Shown piece after piece: positions 47,324 through 54,868 of a stretch of 64,000 nucleotides of DNA. Within the stretch, counting starts at the first letter, position 1; every line of letters starts with the position of its first letter. The notes below the pieces were generated by a model. It had not been told where the DNA came from. It saw nothing but the letters and a program-made list of their open reading frames with translations, and did no database searches. Location: assembly GCA_000949895.1 (NCBI GenBank), contig JWIT01000008.1, positions 183,966-247,965 of the forward strand. The letters run 5' to 3'. Position numbers and translations under genes: made by a program. This DNA is from Agrobacterium arsenijevicii (lineage in GTDB: Bacteria > Pseudomonadota > Alphaproteobacteria > Rhizobiales > Rhizobiaceae).

Positions 47324-48337
47324 TCAGAGAAGACCGGCTGCGGTCATCAGATCGGTGACTTTCGCATTGTTGAGCGAGGACGGTTCAACCTTTGGAGCCT
47401 GAAGGTCGGCGATGGGCACGAGTGCCTTGTTGGACGCCGCACCGTTGCCAATGGCGTATTCAAAGGAATCGCCCTCGCGCAGGATCGTCTGGCCGCCCTT
47501 GCCGGTAACCCACTTCAGGAATGCCTGGGCCTGTTCCTTGTGCTTGGAAGAAGCAAGCACACCACCGCCAGAGGTGGAGAGAAATGCACCCGGATCCTGG
47601 TTTTTGAAATAGTGCAGCGCTACGTTCTTGCTGTTTTCACCGGTCTTGGCCTGATCACCGAAGTAATAATAATGATAGATCACGGCGCCTTCGATCTCAC
47701 CGGCATTCACTGCCTTCATGGCTGTCGAATTGCCGCGATAGGCCTTGGAATTTTCCTTCATTCCCTTAAGCCATGTTGTCGCCTCTGCTTCGCCCTTCAG
47801 CTGCACCAGAGCGCCAACGATGGCCTGGAAATCGGCACCGGTTGGCGATGCGGCCCAACGTCCCTTCCATTCCGGCTTTGCAAGGTCGAGCAGCGACTTC
47901 GGCAACTTGTCTTCCGTCAGCTTCGTCTTGTCATAGGCAAAGACGGTCGAACGGGCGGCAATGCCAACCCAATGACCATCTGCCGGGCGAAACTGCTCGG
48001 GAACCTGATCGAGGGTTTCCTTGGCGACCGGCTCAAAAAGGCCCTTGCTGTCAACCAGCGCCATCGCCGGAGAGTTCTCGGTCAGGAAAGCGTCGGCCGG
48101 AGAATTGGCGCCTTCCTGCACGATCTGGTTGGCAAACTCCATATCGCTGCCCTTGCGAAGCGTGACCTTGATACCAGTTTCCTTTGTGAATGCGTCGGCC
48201 CAGGCGATACCAAGCCCTTCGTGTTGCGCGTTGTAGACAACGATGCCGTCAGCATCCTGCGCACGCGCTGTGCCGGCCAGGCAGGTCGCAGCAAGGGCAG
48301 CCGCAATCAAAAGGTTCTTCACTGATACTTTATTCAC
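47324..48337 (-). CDS. Fe(III) ABC transporter substrate-binding protein (FbpA/FutA-like)
   Basis: A 337-residue periplasmic protein. The likely start is GTG 48337, with GGGAG five bases upstream. This yields a clean signal peptide, VKNLLIAAALAATCLAGTARA. The mature protein begins QDADGIVVYNAQHEGLGIAW. A tyrosine-rich patch, VIYHYYYFGDQ, sits where FbpA/FutA proteins place the paired tyrosines that chelate Fe(III). Iron is therefore the best-supported ligand. It is preceded on the same strand by a two-component system that may regulate it. Confidence 0.88.
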   Translation of the reverse strand: MNKVSVKNLLIAAALAATCLAGTARAQDADGIVVYNAQHEGLGIAWADAFTKETGIKVTLRKGSDMEFANQIVQEGANSPADAFLTENSPAMALVDSKGLFEPVAKETLDQVPEQFRPADGHWVGIAARSTVFAYDKTKLTEDKLPKSLLDLAKPEWKGRWAASPTGADFQAIVGALVQLKGEAEATTWLKGMKENSKAYRGNSTAMKAVNAGEIEGAVIYHYYYFGDQAKTGENSKNVALHYFKNQDPGAFLSTSGGGVLASSKHKEQAQAFLKWVTGKGGQTILREGDSFEYAIGNGAASNKALVPIADLQAPKVEPSSLNNAKVTDLMTAAGLL

Positions 48338-48474
48338 GTCGTTCTCCCGATCGGAACAGGCCGCCATCGGCCGTATGTCTCGTGCAAATTGAGTGTCTGA
48401 ACAGGTGATATTGAGCAGGTATAAAACTATTCAGATAAACTCCACTTATACCCGCTCCGGCGTCCGGACCATGC

Positions 48475-48486
48475 GGACTAAAGTCC
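48475..48486 (-). promoter_or_regulatory. Inverted repeat upstream of the iron-binding-protein gene
   Basis: GGACTAAAGTCC (48475-48486) is a five-base inverted repeat with a two-base centre. It lies in the 200-base gap between the response-regulator stop (48538) and the binding-protein start (48337). It could be the response regulator's target or part of a weak terminator. An AT-rich stretch nearer the gene (about 48420-48450) probably holds the promoter. Confidence 0.35.
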
Positions 48487-48537
48487 CTATCGGATGTGCT
48501 GAAGGATGAATTTTTGCCTGAAGGCAAACGAGGCAGA

Positions 48538-49167
48538 TCAGCCTTTCGACCGGGCTTCGCGCAGGTAAATAGCGGCCTCGGTCCTATTGCGTAATTTGAG
48601 CTTCTGCAAAATGCGGGTCATATTGTGCTTGATGGTTTTTTCCTGGAGACCCAGTAGCCTTGCAACCTCCTTGTTGCTGTTACCGGCAGCGACAAGCGTC
48701 AATATCTGTTCTTCCCGGGGCGTAAGCGTCGCCAGTGCCTGTTCCTGAAGCCCGACAGCCACAAGCGTCGCGGGAACATCCGCCGGGTTCGCATTGCCCG
48801 CAGCGACGCCCGAGATCACGTTGACAAGCTCGGATACACCAACACCTTTCAGGACGTAGCTCTTTGCTCCTTCAGCAAGAGCCTGAGCAATATCGGAATC
48901 CTGTTCGGAAGCTGTCAGCACAATCACCGAAGCCGCAGCATCCCTCCGCAGGATGACACGCAAGGCCGAGTGTCCTCCACCCGGCATGGATAAATCCAGC
49001 AGCATGATATCCGGGCGGTGCTGGTCGAACAACGCAATCGCGTCGGCGGCGCTGGCGCCTTCGCCAACGATTTCGAAACCCGGCTCGTCCTCCAGACTGC
49101 GTGACAGCCCACTTCGAAAGATCGGATGATCGTCCACGATAACGATCCTGATCACATCCGGTCTCAT
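48538..49167 (-). CDS. NarL/FixJ-type response regulator
   Basis: A 209-residue regulator. The receiver domain (residues 1-125) has the acidic pair in IVIVDDHPIFRSGL, the phosphoacceptor aspartate in IMLLDLSMPG, the Thr in VIVLTASEQD and the lysine in SYVLKGVGVSE. The C-terminal LuxR helix-turn-helix reads LTPREEQILTLVAAGNSNKE and KTIKHNMTRILQKLKLRNRT. It overlaps the sensor kinase gene by ATGA, so the two form one unit. Its target may be the neighbouring iron-type ABC operon. Confidence 0.93.
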   Translation of the reverse strand: MRPDVIRIVIVDDHPIFRSGLSRSLEDEPGFEIVGEGASAADAIALFDQHRPDIMLLDLSMPGGGHSALRVILRRDAAASVIVLTASEQDSDIAQALAEGAKSYVLKGVGVSELVNVISGVAAGNANPADVPATLVAVGLQEQALATLTPREEQILTLVAAGNSNKEVARLLGLQEKTIKHNMTRILQKLKLRNRTEAAIYLREARSKG

Positions 49168-50555
49168 TGACGGCTAACCCCGGGCAGGATCATGGTGATT
49201 GATGTGCCAGATCCGATGGCAGAGACAATATCCAGTCGCCCGCCAAGCCCTGCAACCCGTTCTTCAAGGCCAGCCAGACCAAGGCCACCTTCATCATCCC
49301 GCGGGATGAAACCGATACCGTTATCCCGGACGCAAATAACGATGTTCTCATCTGTTTCGATTGCAGAAACCGAGATTTCGGCGGCCTCCGCGTGACGGGT
49401 GGCATTGCTCAATGCTTCCTGAATAAAACGATAGATGCAGATTTTCGTGGCCTGCGATGTAACCTCCAGCGGAGCTATGTGTTTCTGAACCAACGTTCCA
49501 GAGGTTTTTTCGTGCGCCGCGATGACACGATAAACCACCTCCTCACCGGAAAGGCCTTCAAGCTCGGGCAGGGTCAGACCCCGGCAAATACCCCTGATCT
49601 CCTTTACCGCCTCATTGATGGAATGTTGCACCATGTCAGCGTCGTCCTCTCTCGCCCGTCCCGCGCGAATGGCGTCGAGCCGTAACGCCGCAAACCCCAA
49701 TAATTGGGCTGGTCCATCGTGAAGCTCCGCCGAGATCCTGCGCAAATAACGCTCGTTGAGCGCTGCGGTTCTCTGCATCGCCTGATCGATACGCCGGCGC
49801 AAACCTTTGTTGATCTCCAGCATTTGTGACAGCTCCCTCACCTGCAAATGCAGCGCGTGCTTCTGTTCCTCTATGAGACGGCTGCCTTTTGCGACGATAC
49901 CGAACAGCAGCGCCAGCATTCCCGCCGTCACGCCGGCCACCACCAGCCAGCTCTCATGACGGACACTGTCCAGCTCCGACATCAAATCGGCGGAGGTCTC
50001 GTAAAACTCCGCCACAGCAATAACTTTGCCGGTCGCGGCATCACGGATCGGGCTGTGGATTTCCAGCAATAACTGGCCGCTGCGTTTTTCCTCAGTGTGC
50101 TCCTCACCTCCCAGCGCATCGAAAGCCGCATGCACGGCACCATTGAACGCAATTGCGAGCCCCGCGGACCGCTCAAATTTCCTGCCGATCAGGTTGGGAT
50201 CGCTGCTGAATACGATGGTGTTGTCTTTTCCCCATATCTTGAAGGAAAACAGTTTATCGCTCAAAGGCCCGCTGCTCAGCGTATCGAAAATTTTCTGTCG
50301 GGTGTCGTTGCTCAGCGTCGAGCCGGTCGCCAGTTCCTGCGTGAGAGGCGAAACGATGCCAGCAACATAAAGGGCCGTGCCGCTTGCCATGTTCCTCACG
50401 GCCGCGCTCTCGATTTTGGACGTAACCCACAATCCGATGAGCATCATTCCCAGAAGCAGAACCACGGTACCTGCAAGGGCAAACTGCCACGCCAAAGTTG
50501 GCCGCCAGCCAGCGATGCCAGTGATCCGACGCCCGGCAAAAAATCTCGCAGTCAT
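49164..50555 (-). CDS. NarL-type sensor histidine kinase
   Basis: A 463-residue membrane kinase. One helix near residues 22-45 (FALAGTVVLLLGMMLIGLWV) and another near 205-225 (WLVVAGVTAGMLALLFGIVA) enclose a ~155-residue periplasmic sensor domain. The HisKA_3 phosphoacceptor segment is RRISAELHDGPAQLLGFAAL, with His in the ELHDGP motif. The ATP-binding domain has YRFIQEALSNATRHAEA (N box) and VRDNGIGFIPRDDEGGLGLA (G boxes). The sensor region is not recognisable as a known ligand domain. Cotranscribed with the response regulator, and adjacent to an iron ABC importer. Confidence 0.92.
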   Translation of the reverse strand: MTARFFAGRRITGIAGWRPTLAWQFALAGTVVLLLGMMLIGLWVTSKIESAAVRNMASGTALYVAGIVSPLTQELATGSTLSNDTRQKIFDTLSSGPLSDKLFSFKIWGKDNTIVFSSDPNLIGRKFERSAGLAIAFNGAVHAAFDALGGEEHTEEKRSGQLLLEIHSPIRDAATGKVIAVAEFYETSADLMSELDSVRHESWLVVAGVTAGMLALLFGIVAKGSRLIEEQKHALHLQVRELSQMLEINKGLRRRIDQAMQRTAALNERYLRRISAELHDGPAQLLGFAALRLDAIRAGRAREDDADMVQHSINEAVKEIRGICRGLTLPELEGLSGEEVVYRVIAAHEKTSGTLVQKHIAPLEVTSQATKICIYRFIQEALSNATRHAEAAEISVSAIETDENIVICVRDNGIGFIPRDDEGGLGLAGLEERVAGLGGRLDIVSAIGSGTSITMILPGVSRQ

Positions 50556-50696
50556 TCCGAACCCTCAGCGCGCATCAGCGATTATCTCTTCGATAACAAT
50601 CCGGATTGCAAGTAAGGCGCGGTTTGGCCTGCCTCGCGTAGAAATCGGACAACGCACCGAATGATGATGAGAGCCAAGTCTACACCATAGCCCTCC

Positions 50697-51248
50697 TTAA
50701 ACTGAAACATGGCCAACGGTGTAGGTTTGCATTGTTTCGGTTGCCGCTGGCACCATCGGCCAAAGGCTGAACTGCAGCAGCAGCCATTTTGTCGGATCGA
50801 ATGCGGTGATAGCCGCAAGCGCGCCGGCCTGCATGGCGGAACGCGCGTTCGCGGTGGCCGCATCGCGTTGCGCGGCCAGATCGGAATAGGGCGCAATGGG
50901 CCGGACCTCCCGCGTGGCATATCGCGCAGATGCAAGGTCGGAAACGTGATCGGCATGCCAGACCAGCCATGTCTGCACCGACGGCCAGCCGAAATCTCGC
51001 GTCAGGGCCGCAAAACCTGCGCTGGACAGAAAACTGTCTATCCCTTCTGGCTCATCCCATAGATAGAACGGCGCATACAGGTTTTCGGCACTGGTAAAAC
51101 CCGCATCCTGTTTTTTCGCTGCAAGATAGGCCTTGAAACGCAGGCGTGGGAAGCCGTCGAGCAGCGGCCCCCTCTCCCGGATACGGCGATCTATGATCGC
51201 CATGTCGTAGTCGGCCGGCAGCGTGAAGCTGTATTGCATGGCGATCAC
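50697..51248 (-). CDS. DUF4865 family protein
   Basis: A 183-residue protein whose opening MQYSFTLPADYDMAIIDRRI and the FKAYLAAKKQ and FYLWDEPEGIDSFL segments match DUF4865, a family of unknown function repeatedly seen beside tautomerases and LysR regulators. It overlaps the cupin gene by ATGA and is last in a three-gene operon. No catalytic motif is evident. A role in the same oxidative or aromatic detoxification pathway is plausible but unproven. Confidence 0.8.
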   Translation of the reverse strand: MIAMQYSFTLPADYDMAIIDRRIRERGPLLDGFPRLRFKAYLAAKKQDAGFTSAENLYAPFYLWDEPEGIDSFLSSAGFAALTRDFGWPSVQTWLVWHADHVSDLASARYATREVRPIAPYSDLAAQRDAATANARSAMQAGALAAITAFDPTKWLLLQFSLWPMVPAATETMQTYTVGHVSV

Positions 51249-51679
51249 GGCAAATTCTCCTCATGGTCTACGGGCTCCATCCAGTGCACCGCAGTTCCGT
51301 TCCTCACCGGCTGGACGCTGAGATAGCTGAAGGGGCTGGATGGCGTGGCGCCATGCCAATGGCGTTCGTCGGGGGCAAACCAGACGGCGTCTCCGGCGCG
51401 GACCTCGCGCGGATCGTCGCCGTCGCGCTGGACGAGACCGACGCCATCAAGGACGAAAAGAAGCTGGCCGCGCGGATGGCTGTGCCAATGGGTCACCACC
51501 CCCGGCGGGACAAAGGCACGCATCGCCGTCATCTCGCCCTCGATCCGGCTAGACAACAGCATCTGGACGAGGAAGGAGCCGCTGGAGATGCCGTCAGGTG
51601 CGGCAAGGATACCCTCACCGGCGCGACGGATTGTCATCGTTGACGGACAGGCCGATTGCATGTCGAAAGCGTCGGTCAC
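51245..51679 (-). CDS. Cupin-domain protein
   Basis: A 144-residue single-domain cupin. The first metal motif appears as VVTHWHSHPRGQLLFVLDG (His-x-His with the later Glu position occupied by Gln), and the second as DAVWFAPDERHWHGATP with a conserved histidine. Such proteins are small metal-dependent enzymes or sensors. It overlaps both operon neighbours by four bases, showing coordinated translation with the tautomerase and the DUF4865 protein. Confidence 0.85.
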   Translation of the reverse strand: MTDAFDMQSACPSTMTIRRAGEGILAAPDGISSGSFLVQMLLSSRIEGEMTAMRAFVPPGVVTHWHSHPRGQLLFVLDGVGLVQRDGDDPREVRAGDAVWFAPDERHWHGATPSSPFSYLSVQPVRNGTAVHWMEPVDHEENLP

Positions 51680-52074
51680 TTGCTTTTCTCCGTGGGTATG
51701 CCTGCCGAAACACCTGACGCAAAAGACCAGTCCTCGAACGTCGAGTTGACGATGGCGACCATCACGTCTTCCGGTCGCACACCCGGCGACGCCGCCAGAT
51801 TTTCGACGAGCCTTGCATAGAAGAGCGCCTTGACTTCCGGCGATCGCGCCTTGCCCGTGGTGATGTGGAAGAAGATGTAGTCGTCTGATCGAGGGCCGCC
51901 GCGATAGTTTCGGTCAAAGATCAGTTCGCCCGGCTGGTGCTGGTGGATTGCGGCAAAGCGGTCATGTTCCGGAACGTCGAAACAATCGACAAGCGCGCGG
52001 TCGAGGCTGTCGGAAACCGCCGCACGGTAGTCGGCGGATTTTCCCGCAAGCAGAGATATTCGAGTGAAAGGCAT
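51676..52074 (-). CDS. Tautomerase-family protein
   Basis: A 132-residue 4-oxalocrotonate tautomerase-superfamily protein. ATG 52074 is chosen because the next residue is proline (MPFTRISLLAGKS), which becomes the catalytic N-terminal Pro1 after Met removal, and GGAG lies upstream. Segments HQHQPGELIFDRNYRGGPRS and SPEVKALFYARLVENLAA are typical of the longer malonate-semialdehyde-decarboxylase-like members. First gene of the tautomerase-cupin-DUF4865 operon, divergent from a LysR gene. Confidence 0.88.
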   Translation of the reverse strand: MPFTRISLLAGKSADYRAAVSDSLDRALVDCFDVPEHDRFAAIHQHQPGELIFDRNYRGGPRSDDYIFFHITTGKARSPEVKALFYARLVENLAASPGVRPEDVMVAIVNSTFEDWSFASGVSAGIPTEKSK

Positions 52075-52127
52075 AGGATGCGCTCCGTTGGTTAGGATTG
52101 ACAGGCACACTATGGAACGGCATCATC

Positions 52128-52175
52128 GTCCTGAAAATCAGATTATTCAGGACTTATAGTCCTGCTTTTCAGGAC
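52128..52175. promoter_or_regulatory. LysR operator array (four GTCCTGA half-sites)
   Basis: Between the divergent tautomerase and lysR genes, GTCCTGAA (52128-52135) pairs with TTCAGGAC (52146-52153), and GTCCTG (52159-52164) pairs with CAGGAC (52170-52175). The inner half-sites also make AGGAC-TTATA-GTCCT (52149-52163). The whole array is 48 bases and ends eight bases before the lysR start, consistent with autorepression and divergent activation by the LysR protein. Confidence 0.75.
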
Positions 52176-52182
52176 GATAGAC

Positions 52183-53085
52183 ATGCGTCTCATTCATCTT
52201 GATCTCGACGCACTGCGCAGCTTCGTGATCGGCATCGAAACAGGGTCGTTCGCGCGGGCCGCCGACCGGCTTGGGCGCTCAACCTCCGCCGTCAGCGCCC
52301 AGCTCAAGAAACTGGAGGATCAGGCCGAAACGGCGTTGGTGCGTAAATCGGGCCGGGGGCTGGCACTGACCGAGAGCGGCGAAGTGCTGTTGTCCTATGC
52401 CCGGCGTCTGCTGGATCTCAATGACGAGGCAATCAGCGCCGTTCGTGGGCCGGAACTCGAAGGCTGGATCCGCCTCGGCATTCAGGAAGATTTCGGTGAA
52501 ACGGTGCTGCAGCAGGTGCTCGGCCGTTTCACGCGCGCCCATCCCCGGGTTCGGGTTGAAGGGCGCATCGCGCGCAATATCGAATTGCGGGAAAAGATCG
52601 ATTCCGGCCATCTCGATCTGGCGCTCGCATGGGACGACGGTATCGCTTCACCGGCGGAAACGATTGCATCCCTGCCGTTATGCTGGCTCGGTGCGGCGGA
52701 TGCAGAGCCCGTCTGGCAAGTCGGCGGTCATGAGCCGTTGCCGCTCGCGGCCCTGGAGGCGCCCTGCCTTTTGCGTAGCATAGCCTGCAACCATCTTGAT
52801 CGACAGGGTATTGCCTGGCGCATCGCTTTCGTCAGCCCGAGCCTCGGCGGATTGTGGGCGGCGACGGCTGCAGGCCTCGGCATCGCGCTCCGCACACCGT
52901 TCGGCCGGCCGCCGGGCGTGCGGGTTCTCGATCCCACAGCCCACGGCCTGCCGCAACTCCCGTCGCTGGGGCTCAACCTTCTTCGCTCAGGAAAGCAGGA
53001 AAATCCAATCAGCACCCATCTTGCCACGATCATCCGGCAAGCCTTGCAGGAGACGCTGCCGGAGCCATGGATGGTGCGGCCATAA
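52183..53085 (+). CDS. LysR-family transcriptional regulator
   Basis: A 300-residue regulator. The N-terminal winged helix-turn-helix is ALRSFVIGIETGSFARAADR followed by GRSTSAVSAQLKKLEDQAET. The C-terminal part is a LysR substrate-binding domain (IDSGHLDLALAWDDG; GLWAATAAGLGIALRTPFG). It is divergent from the tautomerase operon and its presumed binding sites lie immediately upstream of its start. It most likely controls that operon and itself in response to a small metabolite. Confidence 0.92.
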   Translation: MRLIHLDLDALRSFVIGIETGSFARAADRLGRSTSAVSAQLKKLEDQAETALVRKSGRGLALTESGEVLLSYARRLLDLNDEAISAVRGPELEGWIRLGIQEDFGETVLQQVLGRFTRAHPRVRVEGRIARNIELREKIDSGHLDLALAWDDGIASPAETIASLPLCWLGAADAEPVWQVGGHEPLPLAALEAPCLLRSIACNHLDRQGIAWRIAFVSPSLGGLWAATAAGLGIALRTPFGRPPGVRVLDPTAHGLPQLPSLGLNLLRSGKQENPISTHLATIIRQALQETLPEPWMVRP

Positions 53086-53090
53086 TGTGC

Positions 53091-53423
53091 CTACGAACCG
53101 CCTCCTAAAAAGGTCAGCCGGGTAAAGACCGTGTAGTTGGATTCCGACGCCATCAAGGCGGCAAAGACAAGCACAAGGACGGGGGGAGCGAGAATGGCGT
53201 AGATCAACACCAGCCGTTCCCAGGCCATGTGCATGAAAATCGCAACGATCAACCCAGCCTTCAGGAGCATGAACAGAATGATCAGAGACCATCTGAGGTA
53301 GCTCTGGATGCCGAGATAATCCACGAGATAGGAGAAGGTGCTGAGGACGAAAAGCAGCCCCCAGACCACCAGATAAAGTCGTAACGGGTGCTGTTGTCCG
53401 GAATGCGTCTGCTCTTGCGCCAT
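53091..53423 (-). CDS. Cytochrome oxidase subunit IV-like membrane protein
   Basis: A 110-residue protein with three membrane helices (YLVVWGLLFVLSTFSYLVDY; WSLIILFMLLKAGLIVAIFM; VLIYAILAPPVLVLVFAALM), the pattern of the prokaryotic cytochrome c oxidase subunit IV/CyoD family. ATG 53423 has GGAGG seven bases upstream; the longer start at 53456 adds a non-hydrophobic tail. Last gene of the alternative oxidase operon and only ten bases after the subunit III-like gene. Helps assemble or stabilise the oxidase. Confidence 0.85.
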   Translation of the reverse strand: MAQEQTHSGQQHPLRLYLVVWGLLFVLSTFSYLVDYLGIQSYLRWSLIILFMLLKAGLIVAIFMHMAWERLVLIYAILAPPVLVLVFAALMASESNYTVFTRLTFLGGGS

Positions 53424-53433
53424 GATGCCCTCC

Positions 53434-54153
53434 TCACCACAGATAAAAGAATGCAAAGATGAATACCCAGACCAGATCCACGAAATGCCAGTACAGCCCG
53501 GTTATCTCGACGATCTCGTAGTGGCCTTTGCGGCTGGTGAAAAATCCCCGCCTTTCCTGATCGAAATCTCCCCGCCACACCTTGCGCGCCATGAGCAAGA
53601 GGAACAGGACGCCAATCGAAACATGGGTGCCGTGAAAGCCGGTGATCATGAAAAATGACGAACCGAATTGCGCAGCACCGAAGGGGTTCTCCCAGGGGCG
53701 AACGCCCTCCCCGATCAACTTGCTCCATTCGAATGCCTGCATCCCGACGAATGTCGCGCCGAGGGCTGCCGTTGCCACCATCAGCGCGGCGGTTTTGCGG
53801 CGATCACGGCGGTATCCGAAGTTGACGGCCATGGCCATCGTGCCGCTGCTGCTGATGAGGACGAACGTCATGATGGCAATCAGGATCAGCGGAATTTCCT
53901 TGCCGCCAATCGTGAGCGCGAAAACCTCGCTCGGATTGGGCCAGGCGACGGTGGTGGACATACGTGCCGTCATATAGGCCAGCAGAAAACAGCCGAAGAT
54001 GAAGGTGTCGCTGAGGATGAAGATCCACATCATCGCCTTGCCCCAGGAGACGTTCTTGAACGCCCGCTGGTCCGATGACAGATCGGCGGCAACGCCACGC
54101 AGTCCCGTGGGCGGTTCCAGATCGCTTACCGGTCTTTCCATGGATGCGGTCAT
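53434..54153 (-). CDS. coxP: Cytochrome c oxidase subunit III-like protein (CoxP-like)
   Basis: A 239-residue membrane protein of the heme-copper oxidase subunit III family, with helices including AMMWIFILSDTFIFGCFLLA, IPLILIAIMTFVLISSSGTM and the C-terminal ETTGLYWHFVDLVWVFIFAF-like block (its text is EITGLYWHFVDLVWVFIFAF) that is diagnostic. MITGFHGTHVSIGVLFLLLM is another subunit III signature. ATG 54153 follows GGGAG. It is the second subunit-III-like gene in this operon, a doubling also described for coxMNOP of Bradyrhizobium. Confidence 0.88.
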   Translation of the reverse strand: MTASMERPVSDLEPPTGLRGVAADLSSDQRAFKNVSWGKAMMWIFILSDTFIFGCFLLAYMTARMSTTVAWPNPSEVFALTIGGKEIPLILIAIMTFVLISSSGTMAMAVNFGYRRDRRKTAALMVATAALGATFVGMQAFEWSKLIGEGVRPWENPFGAAQFGSSFFMITGFHGTHVSIGVLFLLLMARKVWRGDFDQERRGFFTSRKGHYEIVEITGLYWHFVDLVWVFIFAFFYLW

Positions 54154-54166
54154 GATAGACACTCCC

Positions 54167-54868
54167 TCAGGTGACCAATTGGCGGCAGAGATCGACGAAA
54201 CTATTCGCCCAACCGGCGAACAGCGCAAAAAGGACCAGCCAGACGATGAACATGAAGTGCCAGTAGATAGCGCAGAGATCCACGCTCAGGCGCACTCTCG
54301 CCGCAGGGCCGGTCCGGGCGCGGATTGCGGTGCGCCCAAGCACGAAAAGCCCGCCCACTATATGCAGTCCATGCAGCCCGGTGATCATGTAGAAGAAGCT
54401 GTTCGATGGGTTGTCCGCCAGCACATAACCTTCAGACATCAGTTGCCACCACGCCGTGAACTGCCCGGCGACAAAGAGAACCGCCGTCACAAAGGCCGCA
54501 GCAAGCGCCGTGTTCAGCCTTTCACGGCGATTGGTACGGGCTTCGGTTTTCGCCCATTGCAGCGCTACACTGCTGGCGGCAAGCGCCGTTGTGTTCACCC
54601 ATAGGAGCCGTGGGATCGGAATCCCCCACCAATCGGCACCGCCCATGCGGCTGAGATAGGCGCTGATGAACAGCGTGAACAGCGCGCCGACGACGGCGAG
54701 AAAAATGCCGAGCCCGATTTTCGCTATTGTCTCCGATGATCCGCGCATCCCCGGCGCGTCGCTTGCCAGACCCACTTCCAGCCAGGGTTTTGATGTCAAC
54801 CGCTGGCTTGCCATCCACCAGCCAATGATGCCCGCGATCCCGGCCATGAAAATGAGAATGGCGCTCAT
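54167..54868 (-). CDS. coxO: Cytochrome c oxidase subunit III-like protein (CoxO-like)
   Basis: A 233-residue membrane protein of the subunit III family, more divergent than its neighbour. It starts with a helix (AILIFMAGIAGIIGWWMASQ), has FFYMITGLHGLHIVGGLFVL matching the subunit III helix, and ends LCAIYWHFMFIVWLVLFALF. It overlaps the subunit I gene by ATGA. The pair of subunit-III-like proteins parallels CoxO and CoxP in the alternative oxidase operon of Bradyrhizobium japonicum; symbol given by this order. Confidence 0.85.
   Translation of the reverse strand: MSAILIFMAGIAGIIGWWMASQRLTSKPWLEVGLASDAPGMRGSSETIAKIGLGIFLAVVGALFTLFISAYLSRMGGADWWGIPIPRLLWVNTTALAASSVALQWAKTEARTNRRERLNTALAAAFVTAVLFVAGQFTAWWQLMSEGYVLADNPSNSFFYMITGLHGLHIVGGLFVLGRTAIRARTGPAARVRLSVDLCAIYWHFMFIVWLVLFALFAGWANSFVDLCRQLVT

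Noticed and set aside
46904..48325. 473-residue plus-strand open frame across the iron permease and binding-protein genes
   Set aside because: Spans two opposite-strand genes with clear motifs and their intergenic gap; composition is shadow-like.
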